In this document: one piece after another, positions 42,381 through 51,545 of the stretch
How positions within the stretch are numbered: the first letter of the stretch is position 1
Layout: every line of letters starts with the position of its first letter
Source of the DNA: JADFNB01 sp036397455
Lineage (GTDB): Bacteria; Gemmatimonadota; Gemmatimonadetes; Gemmatimonadales; GWC2-71-9
Assembly (NCBI GenBank): GCA_036397455.1
Contig: DASWIX010000079.1
Coordinates: 124,001 to 188,000, forward strand
Length of the DNA: 64,000 nt
Direction of reading: 5' to 3'
Notes under the pieces: model-generated
The model's input: only the letters and a program-made list of their open reading frames with translations
Told to the model about the DNA's origin: nothing
Database searches by the model: none
Translations under genes and position numbers: made by a program

Positions 42381-43745
42381 TCACGCGCGCACCACCGTGA
42401 CGCGCGGGCGGATTTCCGCTTTGGGAATCAGCGCCGGCCAGTAGGCCACGATCTCTTCCACCTTGGGTCGCCCACCCGCGAAGCCGGTCACGCTCGGCGG
42501 GCCGTTGAGGATCAGTGGCGCAATTTCACGAGAGAACCGCTCGACCGGAGCACGATCGCGCGCGCGCACTCCCACGCGCAACTGCACCTCCGGCAGGTCG
42601 GGACCGGGGGGACCAGCCAGGCGACCGTGCGTCGCGTCGACGCCCACGTACTCCGTCAACATCTCTTCGAATCCCAACCCGAGCCGGTCGAGTCGGGCGC
42701 GCAGAATCCGATCGGCCTTGCGGGCCTTCTTGTAGGCGTCCGGCCAGGCATACACCAGCGTCCCGACGGCCTTGTAGCCATAGAAGTACGAGATCGACAC
42801 CTTCAGGAACCTGGTGGCCGGTTTCCCGGTGATCCCCCGGACGCGGACCCGGTTGGCCCCATCCCGCTCGAGCCGGATCGACGTAAAGTCCGCGACGACA
42901 TCCGGCGTGATGTAGTTGGTCGGATCGCCCATTTCGTACAGCAGTTGTTCCGTCACGGACGCGACCGACACGCGTCCACCGGTTCCGGCATGCTTGGTGA
43001 CGACGAACGCGCCATCGGCGGTCGCGTCGACGATCGGGTATCCCGGATTGTCCATGCCGGGGATCCGTTCCCAGTCCACGAGGCAGTTACCGCCGGAGCA
43101 TTGCGCGCCGCATTCGATGATGTGACCGGCGACGGTCCCCGCGGCCATCCGGGCCCAATCGGTGGCCCGCCACCCGAATTCGTGGATCATCGGGGCCAGC
43201 GTGAGGCCGGTATCCGTGACGCGTCCGGTGATCACGATGTCGGCCCCCTGCGCAAGCGCCTTCACGATCGGCTGGGCGCCCAGATAGACGTTCGCGCTCA
43301 GAACGCGATCGCGCACGGTCGACAGGGGCTCACCGGTCTCCATGTTGTCGAGCGTGTGCCCGCGGGCGGCCAGCGCGTCGAGTCGCGGCAGGATGTCGTC
43401 GCCCGTCACGATGCCGACGTGCACCCGCTTCCCTAATCCGAGGTGTCGGGCCCGATCGAGCACCGCGTCGGCGCATGCCTGGGGATTGACGCCTCCCGCA
43501 TTCGCCGTCACCCGCACACCCCGCTTCACCAGATCGGGCAGCAACCGCTCCATCAGGGGAACGAAGTCCTTCGCATAGCCGAGCGCGGGATCGCGCGACC
43601 GCTGTTTCTGCATGATGGACATCGTGACTTCCGCGAGGTAATCCATCATCAGGTAGTCCAGCGGCCCGCCCTGCACCAAGCGCACCGGCGCTTCGACCCA
43701 GTCGCCCCAGAACCCCTGTCCCGACCCGATGCGGATCGCCTTCAT
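42381..43745 (-). CDS. AtuA family (DUF1446) acyl-CoA catabolism protein
   Basis: A 454-residue protein of the AtuA/DUF1446 family, first found in the acyclic terpene (citronellol/geraniol) utilisation cluster and also common in leucine/isovalerate-type clusters. Typical parts: I-R-I-G-S-G-Q-G-F-W-G-D, N-A-G-G-V-N-P and G-R-V-T-D-T-G-L. The E-C-G-A-Q-C-S-G-G-N region with two Cys follows. The biochemical activity is not established. Start ATG 43745 overlaps the subtilase stop (ATGA). Confidence 0.9.
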   Translation of the reverse strand: MKAIRIGSGQGFWGDWVEAPVRLVQGGPLDYLMMDYLAEVTMSIMQKQRSRDPALGYAKDFVPLMERLLPDLVKRGVRVTANAGGVNPQACADAVLDRARHLGLGKRVHVGIVTGDDILPRLDALAARGHTLDNMETGEPLSTVRDRVLSANVYLGAQPIVKALAQGADIVITGRVTDTGLTLAPMIHEFGWRATDWARMAAGTVAGHIIECGAQCSGGNCLVDWERIPGMDNPGYPIVDATADGAFVVTKHAGTGGRVSVASVTEQLLYEMGDPTNYITPDVVADFTSIRLERDGANRVRVRGITGKPATRFLKVSISYFYGYKAVGTLVYAWPDAYKKARKADRILRARLDRLGLGFEEMLTEYVGVDATHGRLAGPPGPDLPEVQLRVGVRARDRAPVERFSREIAPLILNGPPSVTGFAGGRPKVEEIVAYWPALIPKAEIRPRVTVVRA

Positions 43746-46564
43746 CGCCCGGAACCGGTCGCCAGTTTCACGACGTGGCGGCGCTGAGCGGCGGTCGCGC
43801 CGTCGACCATGACGCTGGTCTGCACCAGGTAGCCGAATCCGTCGGGTAGCTCGGGGAACAGCTCGGGCAAACCGCCGGCGACCGCACGCCCGGCGCCCGG
43901 CTCGATGGTCACCGGCGCCACCACGCGGCCCAACGCTTCCCGGGCGAGGAAGGTGATGCGGACCTCCGCGAACCACCCACCGACCGGATCGGGCTCCGCG
44001 AACGCGGGGGAGAGTTCCAACTCGAGCGATCGGTTAAGGAGGCCGTCGAGCGAGAACATCTGCCGACCAACCGCGTAACTGAGGGGGTTCTGACCAACCA
44101 ACGCCCCGTCGGCGTCCCACAGGGTGACCCCGAAATCGGTAAACCGGCGCCACAACGCGTCGTCGATGCGCAACTCGATCACGACCTCCGCGGCCCATGG
44201 CGGCGCTTCCAGCGGCATGCGGTTCGGTCCGCTCGAGGGGACCGTCATGGGGAATCGCCCCACCACACCGATCACCTCAGTCGACACCTCGGCCTTGAGT
44301 GCCTGCGATCCGCGCGTCGTCACGGCGATCGCATGGCCCGCGTACTCGCCGATCATGACGACCGGCGTTTCCGCGCCGAGCGTGTAGGTCGCTCCGTCGA
44401 GTGGCGGCGCGACGACCACCGCCTCCCAGACGCCCGGCGTGAGATCTTCCGCCCGCACCATGAGCGAGCCGCGCGCCGGCAGATCACCGCCGACGCTCAC
44501 CACGCCAAAATCGCGATACGGCTGCCCACTTGGCTCGAACAAGTACAGGGTCACCTCCCGTTCGCTATCAGCGACGGCGATGGAAAAATCCAGTCCACCG
44601 GCGTCCTCACCGACCGCGAAATAGTAGCGTTCGGCGCCTCCGGCCGGCACGAATCGCCGCTCGCGAAACGGGCGGTCGAGCGCCCGGGGCACGACGATGG
44701 TGCTCGTGAGTCCAAACGCCGCTCCGCCGGCGGTGTCGCTGACCGGGGTGGCCCACACCGTACCGACGTGGAGACCCGGGACCTGGAGTTGCCGCGCGTC
44801 GTACGTCACGGCGACCGTGACCGGTTCGCCGGCGAACGCGATCGACGACGGAGCCTCCAGCCACGGCGCGTCGGCACGCAGCTGCAGCAGCGCGAACGCC
44901 TGGCCGCCGACCGTTTCGACGACGAAGCGTTGCACCGTGTCGGCCGCGGAGATGAGCCCCGCGCGACGGTACGCGGCGTTGGCGGTGGACGCGTTCCCGC
45001 CGTCGGGCAAGGCCCGCACCCGGTAGCGCCCCGCACGATGGGATGCCTTGAGCCACCGGAATGCCGCCGGAATGTCGAGCACGCCGGTTCCCTGATCGAG
45101 CAGTGTCGCTCCCGCGAGCGGCGCGGCGGTCGCGACCATCGCGTGACGCAATTCCACGGCGCGGGCCCGCTGACCTCCCGACTGCAGAAGACCCGACAGC
45201 AGGAGTGCGGCGCCCCCGCTCACCTGAGGTGCCGCCATGCTCGTCCCACCCGAGACCTCTTCTCCCGTGTTCCACGGGGGTACGTTGGAAAACGCGACGC
45301 CCGGAGCGCACAAGTCGGGTTTCCGGATCTCTCCTCCCCGCCCGCTCCACCAGCCGAGCACGTCGGCGGCCGGCCGCACCCCCGGCTCAGGCGGCTGCGC
45401 GAACACGCCGGGAAACAGGGCACACACGCTGACGGCGAATTCCGACGAACCGGGGAAATCGATGGTGGAGATCCCCGGCCCGTCGTTGCCCGCGGAAATC
45501 ACGAACAGGATGTCAGGGTGATCCACGGCGAACGCGTCGATGATCGAATCGATCGTCGCGTGGCCCTCGACGCCGTTGCCGATCCCGAAACTGAGGTTGA
45601 GCACGAGCGTCAAGCCGCGGTCGTCCGCGTACCGGGCCGCATACTCCATGGCGCGCGCCATGGCCCCGGTGACCGAGATACCACCGCGGGCGTTGTTCGA
45701 GATCTTGAGACCAAGCAGCTGCGCTCCGGGCGCCACGCCATCGAACCCGTCGAGTCCGAACATCTCGTGCCCGGCGGCGATGCCCGCCACATGGGTGCCG
45801 TGTCCGGAGTTATCGAAAAACAGGGCCAGATCCGGGTGACCGCCGGCGGCCTCGGTGAGATTGACCGCGATCGTCAAGGGGCCGTAGGCGAACGTCTCGC
45901 CGGCGACGGCGTAGTCCCGCACCGCCCGTTCGTCGGCCAGCGACCCATCGCCGTCCGTATCGCTCGTGAGGAACCACCCGTCGCTGGCTCGCGCCACGAC
46001 CAGCGGAAATCGGTCATCGCGGTCGCCGTCACCGTTGACGTCCGATCCCGGCATGGCGCCGAGCGGGCGCTCGGCGAACGTGCCGCCATAGAAAGGACCG
46101 CGGGACAACCGGCGTATCCGGCCGAAGCCGGTCAGCGCCGTCCCGTCCACCACCACCGCGTCACCGGACGAGGTCGGCAGGGGCGAGAGCTCGATCCGTC
46201 CCTCGTCCGAAAAATCACGCAGATCGAGCAACTTCACCTCGCCCGTGGAGGTCCTCCGCAGACCGGGCACGCCGGCGTCAACGCCGCTGTCCAGAATCGC
46301 AATGACGATCCCGCGACCGTCGTACGTCGGGTTCGTGGCGCGAAAGGCCTCGGCGCCGGTGGAGCGCAGCGGCATGAGCCCGGCGAGCATGGCGAATTGC
46401 GGCGGCAGGAGGGGCTGCTTGAGCGGCACGGACGCCGCGGCGACGTCGGGTTGCACCGGATCCGGCACCACGGGAATCGGCGCTGGTGGCGGTGCCGCCG
46501 TGCTCGAACACGCGACCCCCAGGACGAGCACCGGCAAGCGCGCTCCGCCGCGGCGCCGCCTCAC
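43742..46564 (-). CDS. Secreted S8 subtilisin-like peptidase, lipoprotein
   Basis: A 940-residue protein with lipobox L-G-V-A-C (Cys19) from a GTG that overlaps the carboxyltransferase stop (GTGA). The catalytic triad is complete: Asp92 (L-D-S-G-V-D), His255 (G-H-G-T-H-V-A-G) and Ser442 (G-T-S-M-A-A-P), with oxyanion Asn360. A long insertion between Asp and His, as in tripeptidyl-peptidase-II-like enzymes, carries two EF-hand-like calcium loops (D-V-N-G-D-G-D and D-T-D-G-D-G-S, about 175-210). The C-terminal 450 residues are beta-rich domains. It is out of place in an acyl-CoA operon, though cotranscription is certain from the overlaps. Confidence 0.93.
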   Translation of the reverse strand: MRRRRGGARLPVLVLGVACSSTAAPPPAPIPVVPDPVQPDVAAASVPLKQPLLPPQFAMLAGLMPLRSTGAEAFRATNPTYDGRGIVIAILDSGVDAGVPGLRRTSTGEVKLLDLRDFSDEGRIELSPLPTSSGDAVVVDGTALTGFGRIRRLSRGPFYGGTFAERPLGAMPGSDVNGDGDRDDRFPLVVARASDGWFLTSDTDGDGSLADERAVRDYAVAGETFAYGPLTIAVNLTEAAGGHPDLALFFDNSGHGTHVAGIAAGHEMFGLDGFDGVAPGAQLLGLKISNNARGGISVTGAMARAMEYAARYADDRGLTLVLNLSFGIGNGVEGHATIDSIIDAFAVDHPDILFVISAGNDGPGISTIDFPGSSEFAVSVCALFPGVFAQPPEPGVRPAADVLGWWSGRGGEIRKPDLCAPGVAFSNVPPWNTGEEVSGGTSMAAPQVSGGAALLLSGLLQSGGQRARAVELRHAMVATAAPLAGATLLDQGTGVLDIPAAFRWLKASHRAGRYRVRALPDGGNASTANAAYRRAGLISAADTVQRFVVETVGGQAFALLQLRADAPWLEAPSSIAFAGEPVTVAVTYDARQLQVPGLHVGTVWATPVSDTAGGAAFGLTSTIVVPRALDRPFRERRFVPAGGAERYYFAVGEDAGGLDFSIAVADSEREVTLYLFEPSGQPYRDFGVVSVGGDLPARGSLMVRAEDLTPGVWEAVVVAPPLDGATYTLGAETPVVMIGEYAGHAIAVTTRGSQALKAEVSTEVIGVVGRFPMTVPSSGPNRMPLEAPPWAAEVVIELRIDDALWRRFTDFGVTLWDADGALVGQNPLSYAVGRQMFSLDGLLNRSLELELSPAFAEPDPVGGWFAEVRITFLAREALGRVVAPVTIEPGAGRAVAGGLPELFPELPDGFGYLVQTSVMVDGATAAQRRHVVKLATGSGR

Positions 46565-48177
46565 GCGTGGAGATCGCTCGGAGGGAGCACGAAGGCGCCG
46601 AGATGCGGCCCACCATAGTTGGCACACACCCGCAGCGCGAACGCGAGCATGTCGCGCGTTTCCTCGGGGAGCAGGATCGCATCGACGAACCCGCGCGCGC
46701 CGGCGTACTTGGCATCGAGTTGGTGGTCGTAGTCAGCGCGCATCCGCTCGACCGCGTCGCCCACCGCGGGATCGTTGGCCTTGGCACCGTACACGGCCTG
46801 CACCGCCGAGTCCCCTTCCATGACACCCATGCGGCCGGTCGGCCAGCTGAAGATGAAGTCGGGATCGAACCCTTGGCCCGCCATGGCGTAGTAGCCGGCT
46901 CCCGACGCGTGGTTCACCGTCAAGACGAGCTTCGGGACCGCGGCGGTCGCCATCGCCTCGACCAACTCCGCGCCCGCGCGAATGATGCCCGAGTGCTCGG
47001 CATCGGGCCCTACCATGAATCCGCTCACGTCCTGCACGAACAGAATCGGGTAGCGTTCACGCGCCGCGTTCTCGATGAAGTACGCGACCTTGCGCGCGCT
47101 ATCCGTGTAGACGATGCCACCGAACTTCGGCCGGGCGTCCCCCTTGGCGGCAATCAATCCTCGTTGATTGGCAATCACGGCCACGGGATACCCCTCTATC
47201 GTGCCGTGACCGCACAGCATCTCCTTGGCGAGATCGGCCTGGAACTCATCGAGCACGCCATCGTCCAGCACGCACGCCAGGACGTCGCGCATGTCGTACG
47301 CCATGCGATGGTCCCGCGGCAGGATATCGTACAACGCAGCCGGGGCACGGCCGGCGGGACGCGCAGGATCACCCCGACCGAACGGCACGGGCGGCCGCGG
47401 TAGCCGGGCCACGTAGTCGCGAATCATGTTCAGGCACGTGGCATCGTCGTCCGCTCGATAATGCGCGACGGCGCTGACCGCCGTATGGGTGCGCGCCCCA
47501 CCGAGCTCCTCGCCATCCACCGACTGCCCGGTCGCGCCCTTCACCAGGTTCGGGCCGCCGAGCCCCATGAACGACGTCCCCTCGACCATGTAAATCACGT
47601 CCGATAACGCCGGAAGGTACGCGCCCCCCGCGACGCACGGCCCCATGACCGCGCTGATCTGTGGCACCCGCAGGTACCGCCGCATAATGGAGTTGTAATA
47701 GAACAGCCGCGCGGCACCATACTGCCCCGGAAACACGCCGCCCTGATAGGGGAGGTTCACGCCCGCGGAGTCCACCAGGTAGATGATCGGGATGCGTTGC
47801 CGCATGGCAATTTCCTGCGCCCGCAGCATCTTCTTGATCGTTTCGGGCCACCAGGACCCTGCCTTGACCGTCGCGTCGTTGGCGACGACCACCACGTCTC
47901 GACCCGACACGACGCCCACACCCGTCACGACGCCGGCACCCGGTGCCTGCCCGTCGTACAGGTCGTGGGCGACGAGCAACCCCACCTCGAGCCACGGCAT
48001 GTCGGGGTCGAGCAACCGCCCCACCCGTTCGCGGGCGGTCAGCTTCCCCTGCTCGTGTTGTTTCTGGATCTTGGCGGCGCCACCACCCTGCTGCAGTCGC
48101 AGCGCGAGTTCACGGTATTCGGCCGTCAACTCGCGCAAGCGGCGCCCGGCGCCGGGTTTCTCGGCGCCGCCGCTCAC
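46561..48177 (-). CDS. Acyl-CoA carboxylase carboxyltransferase (beta) subunit
   Basis: A 538-residue carboxyltransferase of the methylcrotonyl/geranyl/propionyl-CoA carboxylase beta family. The acyl-CoA and biotin-binding halves are both present: G-G-A-R-T-H (with H-T-A-V-S), Q-R-G-L-I-A-A-K-G and V-L-T-V-N-H-A-S-G-A-G-Y-Y-A-M. The phrase V-D-S-A-G-V-N-L-P-Y-Q points to the LiuB/AtuC group. No biotin carboxylase/BCCP (alpha) gene is in the window, so the partner must be encoded elsewhere. The GTG start overlaps the B12-subunit stop. Confidence 0.93.
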   Translation of the reverse strand: MSGGAEKPGAGRRLRELTAEYRELALRLQQGGGAAKIQKQHEQGKLTARERVGRLLDPDMPWLEVGLLVAHDLYDGQAPGAGVVTGVGVVSGRDVVVVANDATVKAGSWWPETIKKMLRAQEIAMRQRIPIIYLVDSAGVNLPYQGGVFPGQYGAARLFYYNSIMRRYLRVPQISAVMGPCVAGGAYLPALSDVIYMVEGTSFMGLGGPNLVKGATGQSVDGEELGGARTHTAVSAVAHYRADDDATCLNMIRDYVARLPRPPVPFGRGDPARPAGRAPAALYDILPRDHRMAYDMRDVLACVLDDGVLDEFQADLAKEMLCGHGTIEGYPVAVIANQRGLIAAKGDARPKFGGIVYTDSARKVAYFIENAARERYPILFVQDVSGFMVGPDAEHSGIIRAGAELVEAMATAAVPKLVLTVNHASGAGYYAMAGQGFDPDFIFSWPTGRMGVMEGDSAVQAVYGAKANDPAVGDAVERMRADYDHQLDAKYAGARGFVDAILLPEETRDMLAFALRVCANYGGPHLGAFVLPPSDLHA

Positions 48178-48593
48178 GCTGACCGCTGTCCGACCCGATT
48201 CCGGATGAACTCGATGATGTCGGTCGTATTGGTGCCGGGGCCGAAGAGCTTGGCAATACCACCCGCCTCGAGTTCCCGCGAATCATTCTCCGGGATGATC
48301 CCCCCACCGAGGATGATGACATCGTCGCGCCCCGCCTCGTCCAGCAGTGCCTTGACGCGGGGAAACAGCGTCATGTGCGCCCCGGACAGGATGGACAACC
48401 CGACCACATCGACGTCCTCCTGGATGGCCGCGGACGCAATCATCTCCGGCGTTTGATGCAGCCCGGTGTAGACGACCTCCATGCCCGCGTCGCGCAGCGA
48501 TGCCGCCACGACCTTCGCGCCGCGGTCGTGGCCGTCGAGGCCGGGCTTGGCAACGAGCACCCGAATCGGGCGCGACGTCTCTCCGGGAGTCAT
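48174..48593 (-). CDS. Cobalamin-binding (small) subunit of acyl-CoA mutase
   Basis: A 139-residue stand-alone B12-binding domain with the base-off motif D-G-H-D-R-G (20-25; His22 is the lower cobalt ligand), followed by the L-S-I-L-S-G-A-H and G-G-G-I-I-P segments that cradle the nucleotide tail. It pairs with the large subunit encoded at 49902-51545, as in IcmA/IcmB. The baeRF gene separates the two. Length fits IcmB-type subunits. Confidence 0.94.
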   Translation of the reverse strand: MTPGETSRPIRVLVAKPGLDGHDRGAKVVAASLRDAGMEVVYTGLHQTPEMIASAAIQEDVDVVGLSILSGAHMTLFPRVKALLDEAGRDDVIILGGGIIPENDSRELEAGGIAKLFGPGTNTTDIIEFIRNRVGQRSA

Positions 48594-48637
48594 CGTGCGC
48601 GCAAGCTATCCACCGGTTCCGAGCCAGACAAGCGCAT

Positions 48638-49930
48638 CTAGCCCAGCTTGAACCGCAGTAACGCCGCCAACCCATCGACGGCGCGTCGCGCGTCCGGATC
48701 CTCCACCACATCCACATGGCTGCCCTGCCGCAGGGCCTCCTCAATGGCATCATCCACCACGTCGGGCACGGGACTGGCCCGCTCGGATTCGACACACTCC
48801 GTCCGTTCAACCACGAGGTGGCCGGCGTCGAAACACCGAAACCCCGCCCGCTCGGCGGTTGGGTCCACGAGCAGCGTCCTGACCTGCCCGCGCGCCAAGG
48901 CGGCCAGCGAGGCGGCGATCCCGTTGACCGCCCATCCCTCGCCGATGCCCTCCGCCAGTTCGCGCACGTGACGCGCTTCCCATTCCCGCTCGTGCTGTCG
49001 CGCCACGCCGAGCACCGATTCCATTACCGCCACGGGCGAGACGGACTTGGGATTCAAACGCACCGTGCCGAGCAGCGCGTCGCGCACGTACGGATGAAGA
49101 AAGGGTTCGACGGCCGCCGCGTCCGCGCCGGTCCCACCCAACACCACTCCGGCCACCCGGCGGTCGCGGGTGAGTTGAAACACCCGTTCCGCTACCCCGG
49201 CATAGTGGCGCTGTTTTTCTTCGCGGATGCGCGCGTTGAAGTTGTGCTCGCCCAGCGCCGACCCACCGACACCGCGCCCGGCGTCCCCCTTGTTCCGGTG
49301 GTTTCGTGACTCCGATGAGGCATGGAATCGACCGGTCCGCGTCGTCTGCCCAGCCGGCAGCGCCGGGAGTTCGCTGATGGCGCCGGCCGATACCTCGAAG
49401 AATCGGGCGCTCGTCCGATCGTACACGGCGCACACGACGCGGCCGAACTCGTCATCCAGGGCCGCCAGTTCGCGCACCAGGGGGGTGTGATCGACCGCCA
49501 TCCGGGATCGGAAGACCTGTGCCAGGGGAATCGCCGAGAACAAATCGAGCGGACCAGAACTGAAAATGGCGATGCCCCGGCCCGTGGGAAGATGCGCAGG
49601 CGTTTCGAGATACGCACGGATGCGATCGAGATCCGCCTCGACGGCCCGGCGTGCCGCGCGGGATAGGCCAAGGGGATCGGCCCCTTCAAGCAACCGCTTG
49701 GTGCGGTTCTTCAGCTTGATCAAGTACTTCCCACGGGCGCGGTCGCGGGGCTCGAGTTTGAGGTAGCACGAGACCACCCAATGTTCCCCGGCTTGCACCG
49801 CGCCGAGTTCCGCGATCAGCTGGGTCAGATTGGCGGGTTCGTCCCCCGGTACACCCCGTTTCCTGTCACGCCCGGCGCGTGTGGATCCCCGCTTGGCCCG
49901 CTTAGAAGAAGACCGGTTCGCGATAGGCAC
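48638..49930 (-). CDS. baeRF-type (eRF1-like) protein
   Basis: A 430-residue protein of the bacterial archaeo-eukaryotic release-factor-like group. Seen: V-S-C-Y-L-K-L-E-P-R-D-R with a helical N-domain, Y-L-E-T-P-A-H-L-P-T-G-R-G-I-A-I-F (N-domain end), a middle RNase-H-like part (F-G-R-V-V-C-A-V-Y-D-R-T-S-A-R-F-F-E-V) and a C-terminal L7Ae-like part (R-T-L-L-V-D-P). No GGQ motif is seen. An excellent GAGGAGG six bases before GTG 49930 sets the start, which overlaps the mutase gene by 29 bases. A basic N-terminal tail of about 25 residues precedes the domain. Possibly ribosome- or stress-related; the true substrate is unknown. Confidence 0.82.
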   Translation of the reverse strand: MPIANRSSSKRAKRGSTRAGRDRKRGVPGDEPANLTQLIAELGAVQAGEHWVVSCYLKLEPRDRARGKYLIKLKNRTKRLLEGADPLGLSRAARRAVEADLDRIRAYLETPAHLPTGRGIAIFSSGPLDLFSAIPLAQVFRSRMAVDHTPLVRELAALDDEFGRVVCAVYDRTSARFFEVSAGAISELPALPAGQTTRTGRFHASSESRNHRNKGDAGRGVGGSALGEHNFNARIREEKQRHYAGVAERVFQLTRDRRVAGVVLGGTGADAAAVEPFLHPYVRDALLGTVRLNPKSVSPVAVMESVLGVARQHEREWEARHVRELAEGIGEGWAVNGIAASLAALARGQVRTLLVDPTAERAGFRCFDAGHLVVERTECVESERASPVPDVVDDAIEEALRQGSHVDVVEDPDARRAVDGLAALLRFKLG

Positions 49931-51545
49931 CGTAAACCTCCTCGAGCGCATGCCGGATCTCGTACAGCGTACCGTAGGCGCGTGCACAATCCAGCATCGC
50001 CGGAATCACGTTGTCATCGTTTTCAGCCGCCCGGCGCAATGCCAGGAGACACTCCTCGACCCGCGCGTGGTCGCGACGCGCGCGCAACTCGGCCATGCGA
50101 CGTTGCTGTACCGCGTTGGCCGCCTCCCCGATTCGCAGGGTCTCGATGGTGGGCTCGTCCTCGTTGACGAATTCGTTCACCCCGACGACGACCCGCCGCT
50201 TCTGTTCGACCTCATGTTGAAAACGCAGGGCGCTTGTCGCGATCTGGCGCTGGAACCACCCCTGCTCGATACCCGGCACCACCCCACCCAGGCGCTCGAT
50301 TTCCTCGAACAGCGCCTCGGCCTCGCGCTCCATGCGATCCGTGAGCGCTTCGACGAAGTACGACCCGCCGAGCGGGTCGATCACGTTGGGCACGCCGGTC
50401 TCATAGGCGATGATCTGTTGCGTGCGCAACGCGAGTTCGACCGACTGTTCGGTTGGCAGCGCGTACGTCTCATCGAGCGAGTTGGTATGCAGCGATTGCG
50501 TGCCCCCGAGGACCGCGGCGAGCGCCTGGTACGCCACGCGTACCACGTTATTCATCGGCTGCTGCGCCACCAGCGAGACCCCGGCGGTTTGGCTGTGGAA
50601 TCGCAGCATCCACGACCGCGGGTCTTTGGCGCCGTAGGTGTCCCGCATGCGCCGGGCCCAGATCCGGCGCGCGGCACGCATCTTGGCGATTTCCTCGAAG
50701 AAATCGTTGTGCACGTCCCAGAAAAACGACAGGCGCGGGGCGAACGCGTCGACCTCGAGCCCCCTGGCGATCCCCCGCTCCACGTACTCGAACCCGTTCG
50801 CCAGCGTGAACGCCAATTCCTGCACGGCGGTCGCACCGGCCTCGCGAATGTGATAGCCGCTGATCGAGATCGTATTCCACGCCGGCGTGTGCTCGGACGC
50901 CCACTCGAACATGTCGACGATCAACTTGAGCGCGGGCTCCACCGGATAGACCCACGCATGCTGCGCCATGTACTCCTTCAGGATGTCGTTCTGCACCGTG
51001 CCGCGGATCTTGGCGATGTCGATCCCCTGGCGTTCCGCCGCCGCGACGTAGAAACAGAACAGCATCGCGGCGGGACCATTGATCGTCATCGACGTCGACA
51101 CCTGATCCAACGGAATCCCGTCGAACATCGTTTCCATGTCGGCCAACGACGAGATGGCAACGCCGCACATGCCGACCTCCCCTTCAGCCCGCGGGCTGTC
51201 GGAGTCATAGCCCATCAGCGTCGGGAAATCGAACGCGACCGACAACCCGGTCTGCCCGCGCGCCAACAGGAACTTGAATCGGCGATTGGTGTCGTCCGCA
51301 GTGCCGAACCCGGCGAACTGCCGTTTGGTCCACAGGCGGCCCCGATACATCGTCGGATGCACTCCGCGCGTGAACGGGAAGGCCCCGGGATACCCGACGT
51401 GCGTCTCGGGGTCCGTCCCGGCGAGGTCGCCCGCCGTATACAGCGGTTCGACCGGAGCGGAACTCTGGGTCATGAACTCCACGTCTCGCTTCGCGCCTTC
51501 CTCGAAGCGCCGGCGCCATGCGGCACGGTTGGGACTATCGTCCAT
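49902..51545 (-). CDS. Acyl-CoA mutase large subunit (isobutyryl-CoA-mutase-like)
   Basis: A 547-residue adenosylcobalamin mutase catalytic subunit (TIM barrel) without its own B12 domain. Family blocks: G-Q-T-G-L-S-V-A-F-D-F-P-T-L-M-G-Y-D-S-D, N-D-I-L-K-E-Y, and S-I-S-G-Y-H-I-R-E-A-G-A-T. The two residues that set substrate are Phe77 (Q-F-A-G-F) and Gln195 (Y-M-A-Q-H). Methylmalonyl-CoA mutase has Tyr89 and Arg207 there; isobutyryl-CoA mutase has Phe80 and Gln198, with the same spacing of 118. GGAGG precedes ATG 51545. It overlaps meaB by 11 bases. Automatic annotation would probably say methylmalonyl-CoA mutase. Confidence 0.93.
   Translation of the reverse strand: MDDSPNRAAWRRRFEEGAKRDVEFMTQSSAPVEPLYTAGDLAGTDPETHVGYPGAFPFTRGVHPTMYRGRLWTKRQFAGFGTADDTNRRFKFLLARGQTGLSVAFDFPTLMGYDSDSPRAEGEVGMCGVAISSLADMETMFDGIPLDQVSTSMTINGPAAMLFCFYVAAAERQGIDIAKIRGTVQNDILKEYMAQHAWVYPVEPALKLIVDMFEWASEHTPAWNTISISGYHIREAGATAVQELAFTLANGFEYVERGIARGLEVDAFAPRLSFFWDVHNDFFEEIAKMRAARRIWARRMRDTYGAKDPRSWMLRFHSQTAGVSLVAQQPMNNVVRVAYQALAAVLGGTQSLHTNSLDETYALPTEQSVELALRTQQIIAYETGVPNVIDPLGGSYFVEALTDRMEREAEALFEEIERLGGVVPGIEQGWFQRQIATSALRFQHEVEQKRRVVVGVNEFVNEDEPTIETLRIGEAANAVQQRRMAELRARRDHARVEECLLALRRAAENDDNVIPAMLDCARAYGTLYEIRHALEEVYGAYREPVFF

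Noticed and set aside
44333..46618. Plus-strand 761-codon frame opposite the subtilase
   Set aside because: Arg/His-rich shadow frame with no domain; the opposite frame encodes a complete catalytic triad.
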